NCBI GenBank assembly: GCA_964420395.1
Contig: CAYQTJ010000003.1
Location: 1 to 64,000 of the forward strand
Origin: CAVSZB01 sp964420395
GTDB lineage: Bacteria > Krumholzibacteriota > Krumholzibacteriia > LZORAL124-64-63
Direction of reading: 5' to 3'
DNA: 64,000 nt
Notes under the pieces: generated by a model
What the model was told of the DNA's origin: nothing
What the model saw: the letters and a program-made list of their open reading frames with translations, nothing else
Database searches by the model: none
Position numbers and translations under genes: made by a program
In this document: one piece after another, positions 35,043 to 42,994 of the stretch
Numbering within the stretch: position 1 is the first letter of the stretch
Layout: each line of letters starts with the position of its first letter

Positions 35043-36122
35043 TCAGCCCCCGTTCTTCCCCAACTCCTCGAACAGCTCCCGCTGCTTCGGGGTGAGCACG
35101 GCCGGCACGGTGATCATGACGTGCGCGACGTGGTCGCCGCCGGCGACGCCCTGGCCCTTCAGCCGCAGCTGCGCGCCCGATGACGTTCCGGGCGGGATGG
35201 TAAGATTGGCCCTCCCGCGCAGGATCGGCAGCGGCACCTTGCCGCCGAGCGCCGCGACCGCGACCGGCACGGCGACGTCGGAGTGGAGATCGTTCCCCTC
35301 GCGGCGGAAGGCGGGGTCGGGGCGCACGCTCACGTGGACCAGGAGGTCGCCGGCCGGGCCGCCGCCGGTGCCCGCGCCACCGAGTCCCCGCAGGCGGAGC
35401 ACCGCGCCGTCGCCCGTCCCCTCCGGAATGGTGATCTTGAGCGTGCGCGTGCGTTCCGCCACGCCGTCGCCGTGGCACTCCGGGCACTGCTGCGCCGGAT
35501 CGCGGCCGGTGCCGCCGCAGGTCGGGCAGGGACGCGTCACGGTGAAGAACTGCCCCTTGTCGCGCGCCTGCGATGTGACCCGCCCGCTGCCGCGGCAGGT
35601 CGCGCACGGCGGCGCCTCCCCGAGCGCGCCCCTCCCCCCGCAGCGCGCGCAGGCGACCTCGCCGGTGAGCGACACCGCGACCTTGCCGCCGAGCGCCGCC
35701 GTGCGCAGATCGACCTCGAGCGCGACCTCGACGTCGTGGCCGGGGCGGGCCGCGCCGCGCGCGCGGTGGATCCCCGCGCCGAACTCCCCGCCGAAGACGT
35801 CGCCGAATCGGCGCAGGATTTCGTCGATCGACATCGCCTCGACGTCCGGCCCAAACGGCGCGGGCCCGCCGCGTCCGGCCGGGCGGCGCGGTCCGGCTCC
35901 GGCGGGGGCGGGACCGGCCAGGGCGTCATCATACTCGCGGCGCTTCACGGGATCGGAGAGGACGTCGTAGGCCGCGGCCAGCTCCTTGAACTTCTCCTCG
36001 GCCCGCTTGTCGCCGTGGTTGCGGTCCGGATGGTACTTGAGGGCGAGCACGCGGAAGGCCTTCTTGATCTCCTCCGGCGTGGCCGTGCTCTTCACGCCGA
36101 GCGTTTCGTAGTGGTTCCTCAT
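35043..36122 (-). CDS. dnaJ: DnaJ-type co-chaperone
   Basis: ATG overlaps the Hsp20 stop (TGATG); 359 residues. J-domain at 3-70 with the essential HPD in LKYHPDRNHGD, a Gly/Ala/Pro linker, then four CxxCxGxG-type zinc motifs (CARCGGRG, CATCRGSG, CPTCGGTG, CPECHGDG) and the C-terminal substrate-binding domain. This is the full type I DnaJ layout, stimulating Hsp70 ATPase. It is paired with an Hsp20 gene rather than dnaK/grpE, so it may be a secondary DnaJ. Confidence 0.92.
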   Translation of the reverse strand: MRNHYETLGVKSTATPEEIKKAFRVLALKYHPDRNHGDKRAEEKFKELAAAYDVLSDPVKRREYDDALAGPAPAGAGPRRPAGRGGPAPFGPDVEAMSIDEILRRFGDVFGGEFGAGIHRARGAARPGHDVEVALEVDLRTAALGGKVAVSLTGEVACARCGGRGALGEAPPCATCRGSGRVTSQARDKGQFFTVTRPCPTCGGTGRDPAQQCPECHGDGVAERTRTLKITIPEGTGDGAVLRLRGLGGAGTGGGPAGDLLVHVSVRPDPAFRREGNDLHSDVAVPVAVAALGGKVPLPILRGRANLTIPPGTSSGAQLRLKGQGVAGGDHVAHVMITVPAVLTPKQRELFEELGKNGG

Positions 36123-36478
36123 CACCGCGCGCCCCCGCCATGGGCCCGCCCGATCCTGACCTCCAGCGTCTGCTCCGCGAAGCGGATGACCGCCCGCTCC
36201 GGATCGAACCCGCGCGGCACCGGAAGGAGCCCCACCAGGACCGCCGGCTCCGGCCAGGTCCGGCTCGCGCGCACGATCAGGACCTCGCCGGTGATCTCCA
36301 CGTCGATGTCGGGCTCGACCACGTCCTCGAGTGGCACGAACCAGCAGAGGGCGGCCGCTTCGACCACCCACCGCGCGACGACCTCCCGCGCCTCCGGCCA
36401 CTCGCGCAGAAGCGCCCCGCAGCGGCCGCGCAGCCGCGCGATCTCGCTCTCGATCTCCGCGAGGAGGTCCGGTTGCAT
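36122..36478 (-). CDS. Small heat-shock protein, Hsp20/alpha-crystallin family
   Basis: 118 residues. The helical N-terminus is followed by a short alpha-crystallin domain: PDIDVEITGEVLIVRASR, then LLPVPRGFDPERAVIRFAEQTLEVRI. It holds unfolding proteins for refolding by the DnaJ/Hsp70 system. The stop overlaps the dnaJ start. The C-terminal IXI motif usually used for oligomer formation is not evident. No CIRCE element is seen upstream. Confidence 0.8.
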   Translation of the reverse strand: MQPDLLAEIESEIARLRGRCGALLREWPEAREVVARWVVEAAALCWFVPLEDVVEPDIDVEITGEVLIVRASRTWPEPAVLVGLLPVPRGFDPERAVIRFAEQTLEVRIGRAHGGGAR

Positions 36479-36738
36479 GCCTGCGCCGCCTTTGCCGTTC
36501 GCTTCGTCCGCGCCGTCGTCGCGACGGCCGCCACCTCGCGATCATAGCACGGCTCGCCATTACGGCACCACCCGGGCACCGCGGTGCCGCCCGTCGCGGC
36601 GCGTGCAACGGCCTTCCGGCGGCCGCCAGGACGCTGCCGGCGTTGCGGCCGCGAATCGTCGCGCTGGCGGAGTCGCGGCCGCGGGGGTAGGATCGGCGGG
36701 CGCGGAACCGGCCCGAACCCGGGGAGTGACGACCGCCC

Positions 36739-37551
36739 ATGAAGTCCATGATGGAAACGTACCTCTCGCTCGAGCGGACGAGGCTGCTCGGCGTGACGCT
36801 GGTGGCCCAGACGCGCGCCAGCGGATCGGTCGAGCTGCCGGTCGTCGCGGGGATCCTGGGCGAGCGCGCCTGCCGCGACGTGCTCGACGCCGGCACCGGC
36901 GAAGGTTCGTTCCTGCTCGAGGTCGCGCGGCAGGCCGGGGAGGCCCGCTTCCTCGGGATCGACCACAACCGGTTCGCGATCGGCAAGGCGAACGCGCGGC
37001 TGCGGCGGCGGCCCCTGGCCAACGTGCGCTTCGAGACCGGCTTCTTCGACGCGGCCTTCGACCGGCAGAAGCGCGACGCCATCATGACGCGCTACACGCT
37101 CCAGCACGCTTCCCGCCCCGCGGACTTCCTCGACGCCGCCTTCGCGCGGCTCCGGCGCAGGGGCACGTTCGTCGCGATCGAGTCGGTCGAGGCGTACACC
37201 GACGGCCACGCGCCGGACCCGGCCTGGGCGGCGTACCGCGCCGCCCTCCTGGCCGTTCACGGGAGGATCGGCAGCGACGCCAACATCGGCAAGGCGCTGG
37301 GTGTCCTGCTGCGCCGGGCGGGGTTCCGCGATGTCCGGGTCGGCATCGTCCTCTGCGCGCCGTCCACGGTCGGCATCGCCCGCTTCACGTCCGTCGTGCG
37401 CGCCACGACCGCGCTCGCCCACACGCTGTTCCCGGCTGACTTCGACCGGCGGCTGGTCCGGCGGATGGACCGCTGGCTCGACAACGAGGCAGGGCTCGAG
37501 CGACGGGACCCCTACATCGCCACGGCGATCGCCAGCGGCACGCGGCCGTAG
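36739..37551 (+). CDS. Class I SAM-dependent methyltransferase
   Basis: ATG at 36739 (MKSMMETYLS); 270 residues. The SAM-binding motif VLDAGTGEGSFLLEVA (about 48-63) and the acidic FLGIDHNRFAIGKAN (about 72-86) are clear, and IMTRYTLQHASRPADFL is the post-motif region. The substrate is not predictable. The C-terminal part lacks features that mark menaquinone or ubiquinone methyltransferases. It lies 21 bases before a small membrane-protein gene and may be co-transcribed with it. Confidence 0.8.
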   Translation: MKSMMETYLSLERTRLLGVTLVAQTRASGSVELPVVAGILGERACRDVLDAGTGEGSFLLEVARQAGEARFLGIDHNRFAIGKANARLRRRPLANVRFETGFFDAAFDRQKRDAIMTRYTLQHASRPADFLDAAFARLRRRGTFVAIESVEAYTDGHAPDPAWAAYRAALLAVHGRIGSDANIGKALGVLLRRAGFRDVRVGIVLCAPSTVGIARFTSVVRATTALAHTLFPADFDRRLVRRMDRWLDNEAGLERRDPYIATAIASGTRP

Positions 37552-37572
37552 GGGCCGCGGAAAGGCGGAGCC

Positions 37573-37788
37573 ATGAAACGCGAGTTTGTCCTGAGACTGT
37601 ACCTCGCCATCTCGGGCGCGATCTTCCTCCTGGTGGGGCTCTTCCACCTCGGCAGGCTGATCGGCCACTGGCCGATCGTCGTGGGGACGACCACCCTTCC
37701 CGCGGCCCTCTCGTGGGTGGGGTTTCCGGCGGCGACCGGGTATGCCGCCTGGGCCTTCCTGCTCCTGCGCAGGCCTGCCACGACGTGA
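37573..37788 (+). CDS. Small two-span membrane protein, unknown
   Basis: ATG at 37573; a GGCGGAG lies just upstream. 71 residues, two hydrophobic spans (about 8-26 and 43-63) separated by a short loop. It starts 21 bases after the methyltransferase and ends 27 before the OmpA-domain gene. No family is recognised. Confidence 0.65.
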   Translation: MKREFVLRLYLAISGAIFLLVGLFHLGRLIGHWPIVVGTTTLPAALSWVGFPAATGYAAWAFLLLRRPATT

Positions 37789-37815
37789 CCGTGACCCGGG
37801 GAGAAGGAGGCGACC

Positions 37816-39357
37816 ATGCGACACTTGCTGACCGCTCTGGTCCTCGCCGGGGTCGCGCTGGCGGCCGTCCCGGCCGCGGCGCTCGACCGCGCCGGCTACG
37901 ATGAACTGATGCAGATCATGCAGGCGGCCCGCGCCGCGGAGGCCGACGTCTTCGCGCCGAGAGCCTGGGCGAAGGCCGAAGAGGCGCGCGCGAAGGCCGA
38001 GCAGGCCCTCGCCGCCGGGCGCAAACAGGAGCAGCTCGACAAGCAGGTGGCGGAGGCCCGCGAGTTCGTGGAGAACGCGCGCAAGGCCACGGACGTCTGC
38101 CGCCTGGCGCTGCAGCAGCACCTCCCCCCGCGCGACCGCGCCGTCGCGGCGCGCGCGGCCGAACTGGTGCCGGCGGTCTGGGGCGAGGCGCAGGCGCGCC
38201 TCCTGAAGGCCACGGCGCGGATCGAGTCGGGCGACGTGAAGGGGGGCCTGCAGGAGGCCGCCGCGGCGGCGCCGCTCTTCGACCGCGCCGAGCTCGAGGC
38301 GATCCGCGTGGCCGTGCTGGGCGAGGCCGATCGCCTCCTGGCGAAGGCCGAGCTGGACGAGGCCGGCAAGTACGCCCTGGCCACGCTCGACCGCGCCCGC
38401 ACGGCCCGCCGCGACGCGGACGTCATCCTCACCGCCGACCGCACGCGCCGCGAGGTCGCGGAGAAGGCTGCCGCCGAGGCCGCGTACGAGGCGCGCCACG
38501 CCTCCACGATCGCGCAGTCGGTCCGCTCGCTCGCGCGCAACGACCAGGCGTGGGAGAAGCTGATGCTGCTCTACGAGATCCAGATGGACCGCGCCGGCGC
38601 GGCCTTCGGCCTCGCCCGGCTCCCCTTCGACGAGGGGCCGCAGGCCGCCGCCGACACCCTCGTGGCGCGCGCCCGCGCCGCGCGCGACGCCAACGCCGCG
38701 CTGGCGCGCGGGAGCGGCGAGGTCACGCAGCGCCTGCGGGCCACCGTGGCGAGGCTCGGCGCCGCCGCCGACGCCGGCGACGCCGCCGCCCTCGCGGAGC
38801 GGCTCGACCGCCGCCTCGACGAGCTGCTGGCCGAAAACCGCGGCCTCGCCGCCGACATCGAGGGCGAGCGCGCCCGCCTCGCCGCGCTGTCGCAGGAGCA
38901 CGCCGCCGTGGCCGACCAGCTCTCGGCGCGCGTCGAGCGGGAGGCGAAGTTCCGCCGGGCCAAGGACCTGATCACCGCGGTCGAGGGCGACGTGCTCTAC
39001 ACGGCCACGAACGACGTACTGCTGCGTCTCTCCGGGCTCGCCTTCGAAAGCGGCAGCAGCGAACTGCGCGACACGCAGATCCCGCTGCTCGAGAAGGTGA
39101 AGGAGATCGTGCGCCAGTACGAGGGCGCCCGCATCGTCGTCGAGGGCCACACCGACGCCGCCGGCGACCCCGGCGCCAACCAGCGCCTGTCCGAGCGGCG
39201 CGCGACGGCGGTGGTGCAGTACCTGCGCAACGCGCTCGACCTGCCCGCCGAGCGCATCCAGGCCATCGGCTTCGGCTCGGAGCGCCCCGTGGCCTCCAAC
39301 CAGTCCGCGGAGGGCCGCGCCCGGAACCGTCGCATCGACGTGGTGATCATGCGGTAG
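37816..39357 (+). CDS. OmpA-domain protein with long helical N-terminal region
   Basis: ATG at 37816 with AGGAGG upstream; 513 residues. Signal peptide ends near AAA (about residue 22). Residues 25-380 are Ala/Arg/Glu-rich helices of the DUF4398-like type, probably coiled coil. The last 110 residues are an OmpA peptidoglycan-binding domain: FESGSSELRDTQIPLLEKV, VEGHTDAAGDP and LSERRATAVVQYLR. The combination suggests a spacer tethering the cell wall to the outer membrane. It is not a porin, because no beta-barrel is visible. Confidence 0.85.
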   Translation: MRHLLTALVLAGVALAAVPAAALDRAGYDELMQIMQAARAAEADVFAPRAWAKAEEARAKAEQALAAGRKQEQLDKQVAEAREFVENARKATDVCRLALQQHLPPRDRAVAARAAELVPAVWGEAQARLLKATARIESGDVKGGLQEAAAAAPLFDRAELEAIRVAVLGEADRLLAKAELDEAGKYALATLDRARTARRDADVILTADRTRREVAEKAAAEAAYEARHASTIAQSVRSLARNDQAWEKLMLLYEIQMDRAGAAFGLARLPFDEGPQAAADTLVARARAARDANAALARGSGEVTQRLRATVARLGAAADAGDAAALAERLDRRLDELLAENRGLAADIEGERARLAALSQEHAAVADQLSARVEREAKFRRAKDLITAVEGDVLYTATNDVLLRLSGLAFESGSSELRDTQIPLLEKVKEIVRQYEGARIVVEGHTDAAGDPGANQRLSERRATAVVQYLRNALDLPAERIQAIGFGSERPVASNQSAEGRARNRRIDVVIMR

Positions 39358-39487
39358 CGGCCGGCCTGATCCACAGCCTGCTCGTGCCCGGGCTGACGCC
39401 GGGAGCCACCCGCTGCTTCGCGCTCAGGTCGGGCGACGACGCGGGGAAGCAGCCGATCCGCGTCCACGTGCACCGGATCCCGACGCC

Positions 39488-39820
39488 TCACGGCTCGCAG
39501 ATCGCGTCGTCGGTGCCGGTCAGGGCGACGAGCTCGCGACCGCGCGCGAACTTCTCGCGCAGGTCGGCTTCGGGAAGCGTGTCGGCGTCGCTTGCCCAGC
39601 GCGCGTCGCCATGGTCGAAGCGGAACAGGCGCCCCGCGTCGTCCACCCACCAGCCGCTCAACTGGTAACCCCACGCCTCGTTGTGCCAGGTGACGTCGAA
39701 AAGCGGCTTTCCGGAGTCCTGCGCGTCGGGGGCGCAGCGCGTCTCATGGCCGCACCCCGGCAACAGCCAGCCACCAAGGCCGACCACGAGCGTGGCCAGA
39801 GGCCACGGTCCGCGTCGCAT
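39488..39820 (-). CDS. Small lipoprotein, unknown function
   Basis: The ATG at 39820 is chosen because GGAGG lies 6 bases upstream; an ATG 6 bases earlier abuts the same GGAGG with no spacing. 110 residues. Signal peptide with lipobox LLPGC (Cys near 23), then a compact domain containing FDVTWHNEAWGYQLSGWWVD and FRFDHGDARWASD. I do not recognise the family. It is monocistronic between an OmpA-domain gene and a divergent secreted repeat gene. Confidence 0.7.
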   Translation of the reverse strand: MRRGPWPLATLVVGLGGWLLPGCGHETRCAPDAQDSGKPLFDVTWHNEAWGYQLSGWWVDDAGRLFRFDHGDARWASDADTLPEADLREKFARGRELVALTGTDDAICEP

Positions 39821-40068
39821 GCCCATCCTCCGCTGCAGGCTCCGGGGCGTGCCCCGCCGACCCTCGGCGAGGCTGCGATCATACCGCTCCCCCGCCCCCC
39901 AGGTGGGGTGATCGTGAATTCTCAGCAAAAACGAGTGATTTACTCCTATTCAATCGTTTCACCCCGGCCGTACGATCCGAAACAGGCGCCGCATCGCGTG
40001 CCGCCCCCGATCCGATGTCGTTCGCGCGCCGGATCGGCTCCCACCACCGTGCCACCGAGGAGAAACCC

Positions 40069-42867
40069 ATGCCATCACGAGTGAAGACCGCCCTGGCGGT
40101 GATCTCGCTGCTCCTTCTGCCCGCCCTGGCCGCGGCGCAGTGCGAAGATTGGATGCGGGGTCCGATGGACGACGGCACCCTGCCCAACGGCTCGAACGGC
40201 TACATCTACGACTCCATCGCCTGGGACCCCGACGGCGCCGGGCCGCTCCTGGAGCGGCTGGTGGTGGCGGGGAACTTCACCGCGATCGCGGGGGTGGCGG
40301 CGCAGAACATCGCCCAGTACGACCCCTCCACGGCGGTGTGGTCCCCGTTCGGGAGCGGCATCGCGCCGACCGTGTACTGCCTGGCCGAGTTCAACGGCCA
40401 GATCGTCGCCGGCTGCGATGGCGACAACAACGTCGGCACGTTCGATCAGACCGTGCGGCGCTGGACCGGCAGCGCCTGGGAGGGCCTCTCGGCGACCAAC
40501 ACCGGCAACGTGCACGACATGATCGTGTACAACGGCACGCTCTACATCGCCGGCACCTTCGTGACGCAGTTCGTGACGCAGGCCAGCAACCCGGCTCACT
40601 ACATCGCACGCTGGAACGCCGCGGCGAACCTGTGGGATGACGTCGAAGAGGCCGATTTCGGGACGCAGACGAACACCGCCGTACGCGCGCTCGAGATCTA
40701 CAACGGGGACCTCTACGCCGCCGGCTACAAGGTCGACACCAGCTTCCCCTCGGGGAGCGCCATCCACATCACGCACGGCAACAGCGCCGCGCTCTGGACC
40801 GCCATCACCGACGGCGCCGACTCGGGCGCCGTCTACGATCTGGCCGTCTTTGCCGGCGAGCTGCTGGTCGCCGGCGGCTTCTATGCGATCAACGGCGTCG
40901 TCTGCAGCAACTTCGCCGGCTGGAACGGAAGCGCCTTCCACCCCTTCCAGAACGGCGTCGACAGCCCGGGCACCGCCGCCGCCACGATCTGGAGCGTGAC
41001 CATCCACGACGGCATCGTCATCGCGGGCGACTTCATCACGGCCGGCAGCGTGACCGCGAACCGGGTCGCCTTCTGGCCCCCCGGCGGCTCCGCCTGGCAA
41101 GCCCTGGCCGCGGGCATCGACGACACGGTCTACGACGTCTGCTCGTACCGCAACGAACTGATCGCCGTCGGCGCCTTCACCTACGCAGGCGGTCCCGCAA
41201 ACGACATCGCCCATTGGAACGGCACCCAGTGGGCCCCCTTCGGCGGCGGCTCCGCGGCCTACGTGCTGGCCTACACGACCTATGCCGGACGGGTCGTGGC
41301 CGGCGGTTCGTTCCAGCAGCCGACGCTCGGACTCGGAACGGCCAACAACGTCGCCGGCTGGAGCGGCGGCGCATTGAGCGCGTTCGGCACCGGCATGAAC
41401 AGCGCCGTCTACGCGCTCGAGGCCTTCAAGTACCCGGGAATCAACGGGTCGAACGAGCTGATCGCCGGCGGCCTGTTCACGACGGCGGGCGGCGTGAGCG
41501 CGCTGCGCATCGCGCGCTGGAACGAGCGCCCCAACGTCGCCTTCCCGCCCCCGGCCTGGGAGGCGATGGGCGCCGGCTTCAATTTCAACGTCTATGCCAT
41601 CGAGCGCATGGGCGGCACGACGTACGCCGGCGGCAACTTCACGCTCTCGGGCGCCACGAATGTCGGCCGCATCGCGCGCTGGAACGAAACGTCCGACGTC
41701 TGGGAAAACCTCAGCGCCCTGGGCGGCATGAACGGCGACGTGTACGCCCTGAAGGAGTTCAACGGCTCGCTCTATGCCGGCGGCACCTTCACGTCGGCCG
41801 GCGGCAGCGCCACCGGCGGGCTGGCCCGCTGGACCGGAACCAGTTGGGCCCAGGTCGGCGGCTACTTCAACGGCTGGGTGTTCGCGCTGGAGGTCTACGA
41901 CGGCAGCCTCATCATCGGCGGCCAGTTCCCCGGCCTGCCCGAAGGCACGAACATCGCCCGCTACGATGGGGCCAACTACTACAACCTGGGCACGGGCGGC
42001 ATCAACTCCGCCGGGGTGCGGGCCCTCAAGGTCAACGGCAACCGCCTGTACGCCGGCGGCGCCTTCACCAGCGCGGGCGGCGTGACGGTCAACAACCTGG
42101 CCTGGTGGGACGGGGCCGCCTGGCATGACGCCAGCGGCGGCGCGAACAACGTGGTCTGGGCGCTCGGCAGCCTCTTCAACGAAGTCCATGTCGGCGGCGA
42201 GTTCGGCGCCGTGGAGGCGGGAGCGACGTTCAGCCCCCGCTGGGCGCGGTACACTGAAACCGGACTCCCCTGGATCTCCCTGAATCCCTCCCCGTTCTCG
42301 CAGACGCTGGACCTGGGCGTGACGACCTCTTTCTCGGCCTCGGCCGGCGGCGGCTTCCCGGGACTGGGCTACCAGTGGACGCACAACGACGTGCCCCTGG
42401 TCGACGGGCCGCAGCTCTACGGCTCCACGATCAGCGGCGCCACGACGCAGGTGCTGACGATCGGCAACGTCGTCTTCTCGGACCAGGGCGCGTACCGGAT
42501 GGTCGTGACGAACGGCTGCGGCAGCGTCACCAGCGCTCCCGGGTCACTCAACCTGCAGGCGACCGGGGCGGGCCCGGACGAGCGGGGCGTCAGCGTCTTC
42601 CGCTCGATCGGCCCCAACCCCAGCGGCGGCGAAACCACGCTCTCCTTCTCGCTGGCGCAGAGCGCCGACGTGCGCTTCGCGGTGCACGACCTGCGCGGAC
42701 GGCTGGTGCGCGAGGTGAAGATGGGCCGGCTGCCCTCCGGCCGCTTCGAGGCCCGCTGGGACACGCGTGACAATCAGGGCGGCAACGTCGCCGCCGGCGT
42801 CTACTTTGCCAGCATCGAACTGGATGGACAGCGCCTTGGCGCGAAGCGCGTGACGATCGTGCGCTGA
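40069..42867 (+). CDS. Long secreted repeat protein with Ig-like and FlgD/T9SS-like C-terminal domain
   Basis: ATG at 40069 with GAGGAG 7 bases upstream; 932 residues. Signal peptide ends near AAAQ (residue 23). About 14 repeats of roughly 45 residues follow the pattern LYAGGxFTxAGG ... LARWxGxxW, as in the 31378-34890 gene. Next comes an Ig-like domain (about 735-830, with YQWTHNDVPL and DQGAYRMVVTNGCG). The final domain, from IGPNPSGGETTLSFSLA to KRVTIVR, is FlgD/T9SS-like. Probably exposed on the cell surface or released. The two proteins are paralogues in opposite orientation about 5 kb apart. Confidence 0.82.
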   Translation: MPSRVKTALAVISLLLLPALAAAQCEDWMRGPMDDGTLPNGSNGYIYDSIAWDPDGAGPLLERLVVAGNFTAIAGVAAQNIAQYDPSTAVWSPFGSGIAPTVYCLAEFNGQIVAGCDGDNNVGTFDQTVRRWTGSAWEGLSATNTGNVHDMIVYNGTLYIAGTFVTQFVTQASNPAHYIARWNAAANLWDDVEEADFGTQTNTAVRALEIYNGDLYAAGYKVDTSFPSGSAIHITHGNSAALWTAITDGADSGAVYDLAVFAGELLVAGGFYAINGVVCSNFAGWNGSAFHPFQNGVDSPGTAAATIWSVTIHDGIVIAGDFITAGSVTANRVAFWPPGGSAWQALAAGIDDTVYDVCSYRNELIAVGAFTYAGGPANDIAHWNGTQWAPFGGGSAAYVLAYTTYAGRVVAGGSFQQPTLGLGTANNVAGWSGGALSAFGTGMNSAVYALEAFKYPGINGSNELIAGGLFTTAGGVSALRIARWNERPNVAFPPPAWEAMGAGFNFNVYAIERMGGTTYAGGNFTLSGATNVGRIARWNETSDVWENLSALGGMNGDVYALKEFNGSLYAGGTFTSAGGSATGGLARWTGTSWAQVGGYFNGWVFALEVYDGSLIIGGQFPGLPEGTNIARYDGANYYNLGTGGINSAGVRALKVNGNRLYAGGAFTSAGGVTVNNLAWWDGAAWHDASGGANNVVWALGSLFNEVHVGGEFGAVEAGATFSPRWARYTETGLPWISLNPSPFSQTLDLGVTTSFSASAGGGFPGLGYQWTHNDVPLVDGPQLYGSTISGATTQVLTIGNVVFSDQGAYRMVVTNGCGSVTSAPGSLNLQATGAGPDERGVSVFRSIGPNPSGGETTLSFSLAQSADVRFAVHDLRGRLVREVKMGRLPSGRFEARWDTRDNQGGNVAAGVYFASIELDGQRLGAKRVTIVR

Positions 42868-42968
42868 GCGCGCGGGGGCGGGGACGGCGTTCGCGCGCGA
42901 CGGCAGCGCGATCCACGTCGACGCGCGACCGCCGCCCCCCCGCCTCTCCCGGGAACTTCGTCGGCCTT

Positions 42969-42991
42969 GCGCCCGTTGCGGTTACGGGCGC
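42969..42991 (-). terminator. Hairpin directly after the metallopeptidase gene
   Basis: GCGCCCGT (42969-42976) and ACGGGCGC (42984-42991) pair perfectly over 7 bases, 4 bases beyond the stop of the minus-strand gene. No T-tract follows. It may serve both convergent genes. Confidence 0.45.
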
Positions 42992-42994
42992 GGA

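Noticed and set aside
36277..39150. A 957-residue minus-strand open frame over the methyltransferase and OmpA genes.
   Set aside because: Antisense to three well-supported genes; composition is typical of a shadow frame.
39905..39965. GGGGTGA and TCACCCC inverted repeat upstream of the second repeat protein.
   Set aside because: Seven-base arms 47 bases apart in this GC-rich sequence are likely chance.
40075..42384. A 769-residue minus-strand open frame.
   Set aside because: Antisense to the second repeat protein, no recognisable domain, no ribosome site.
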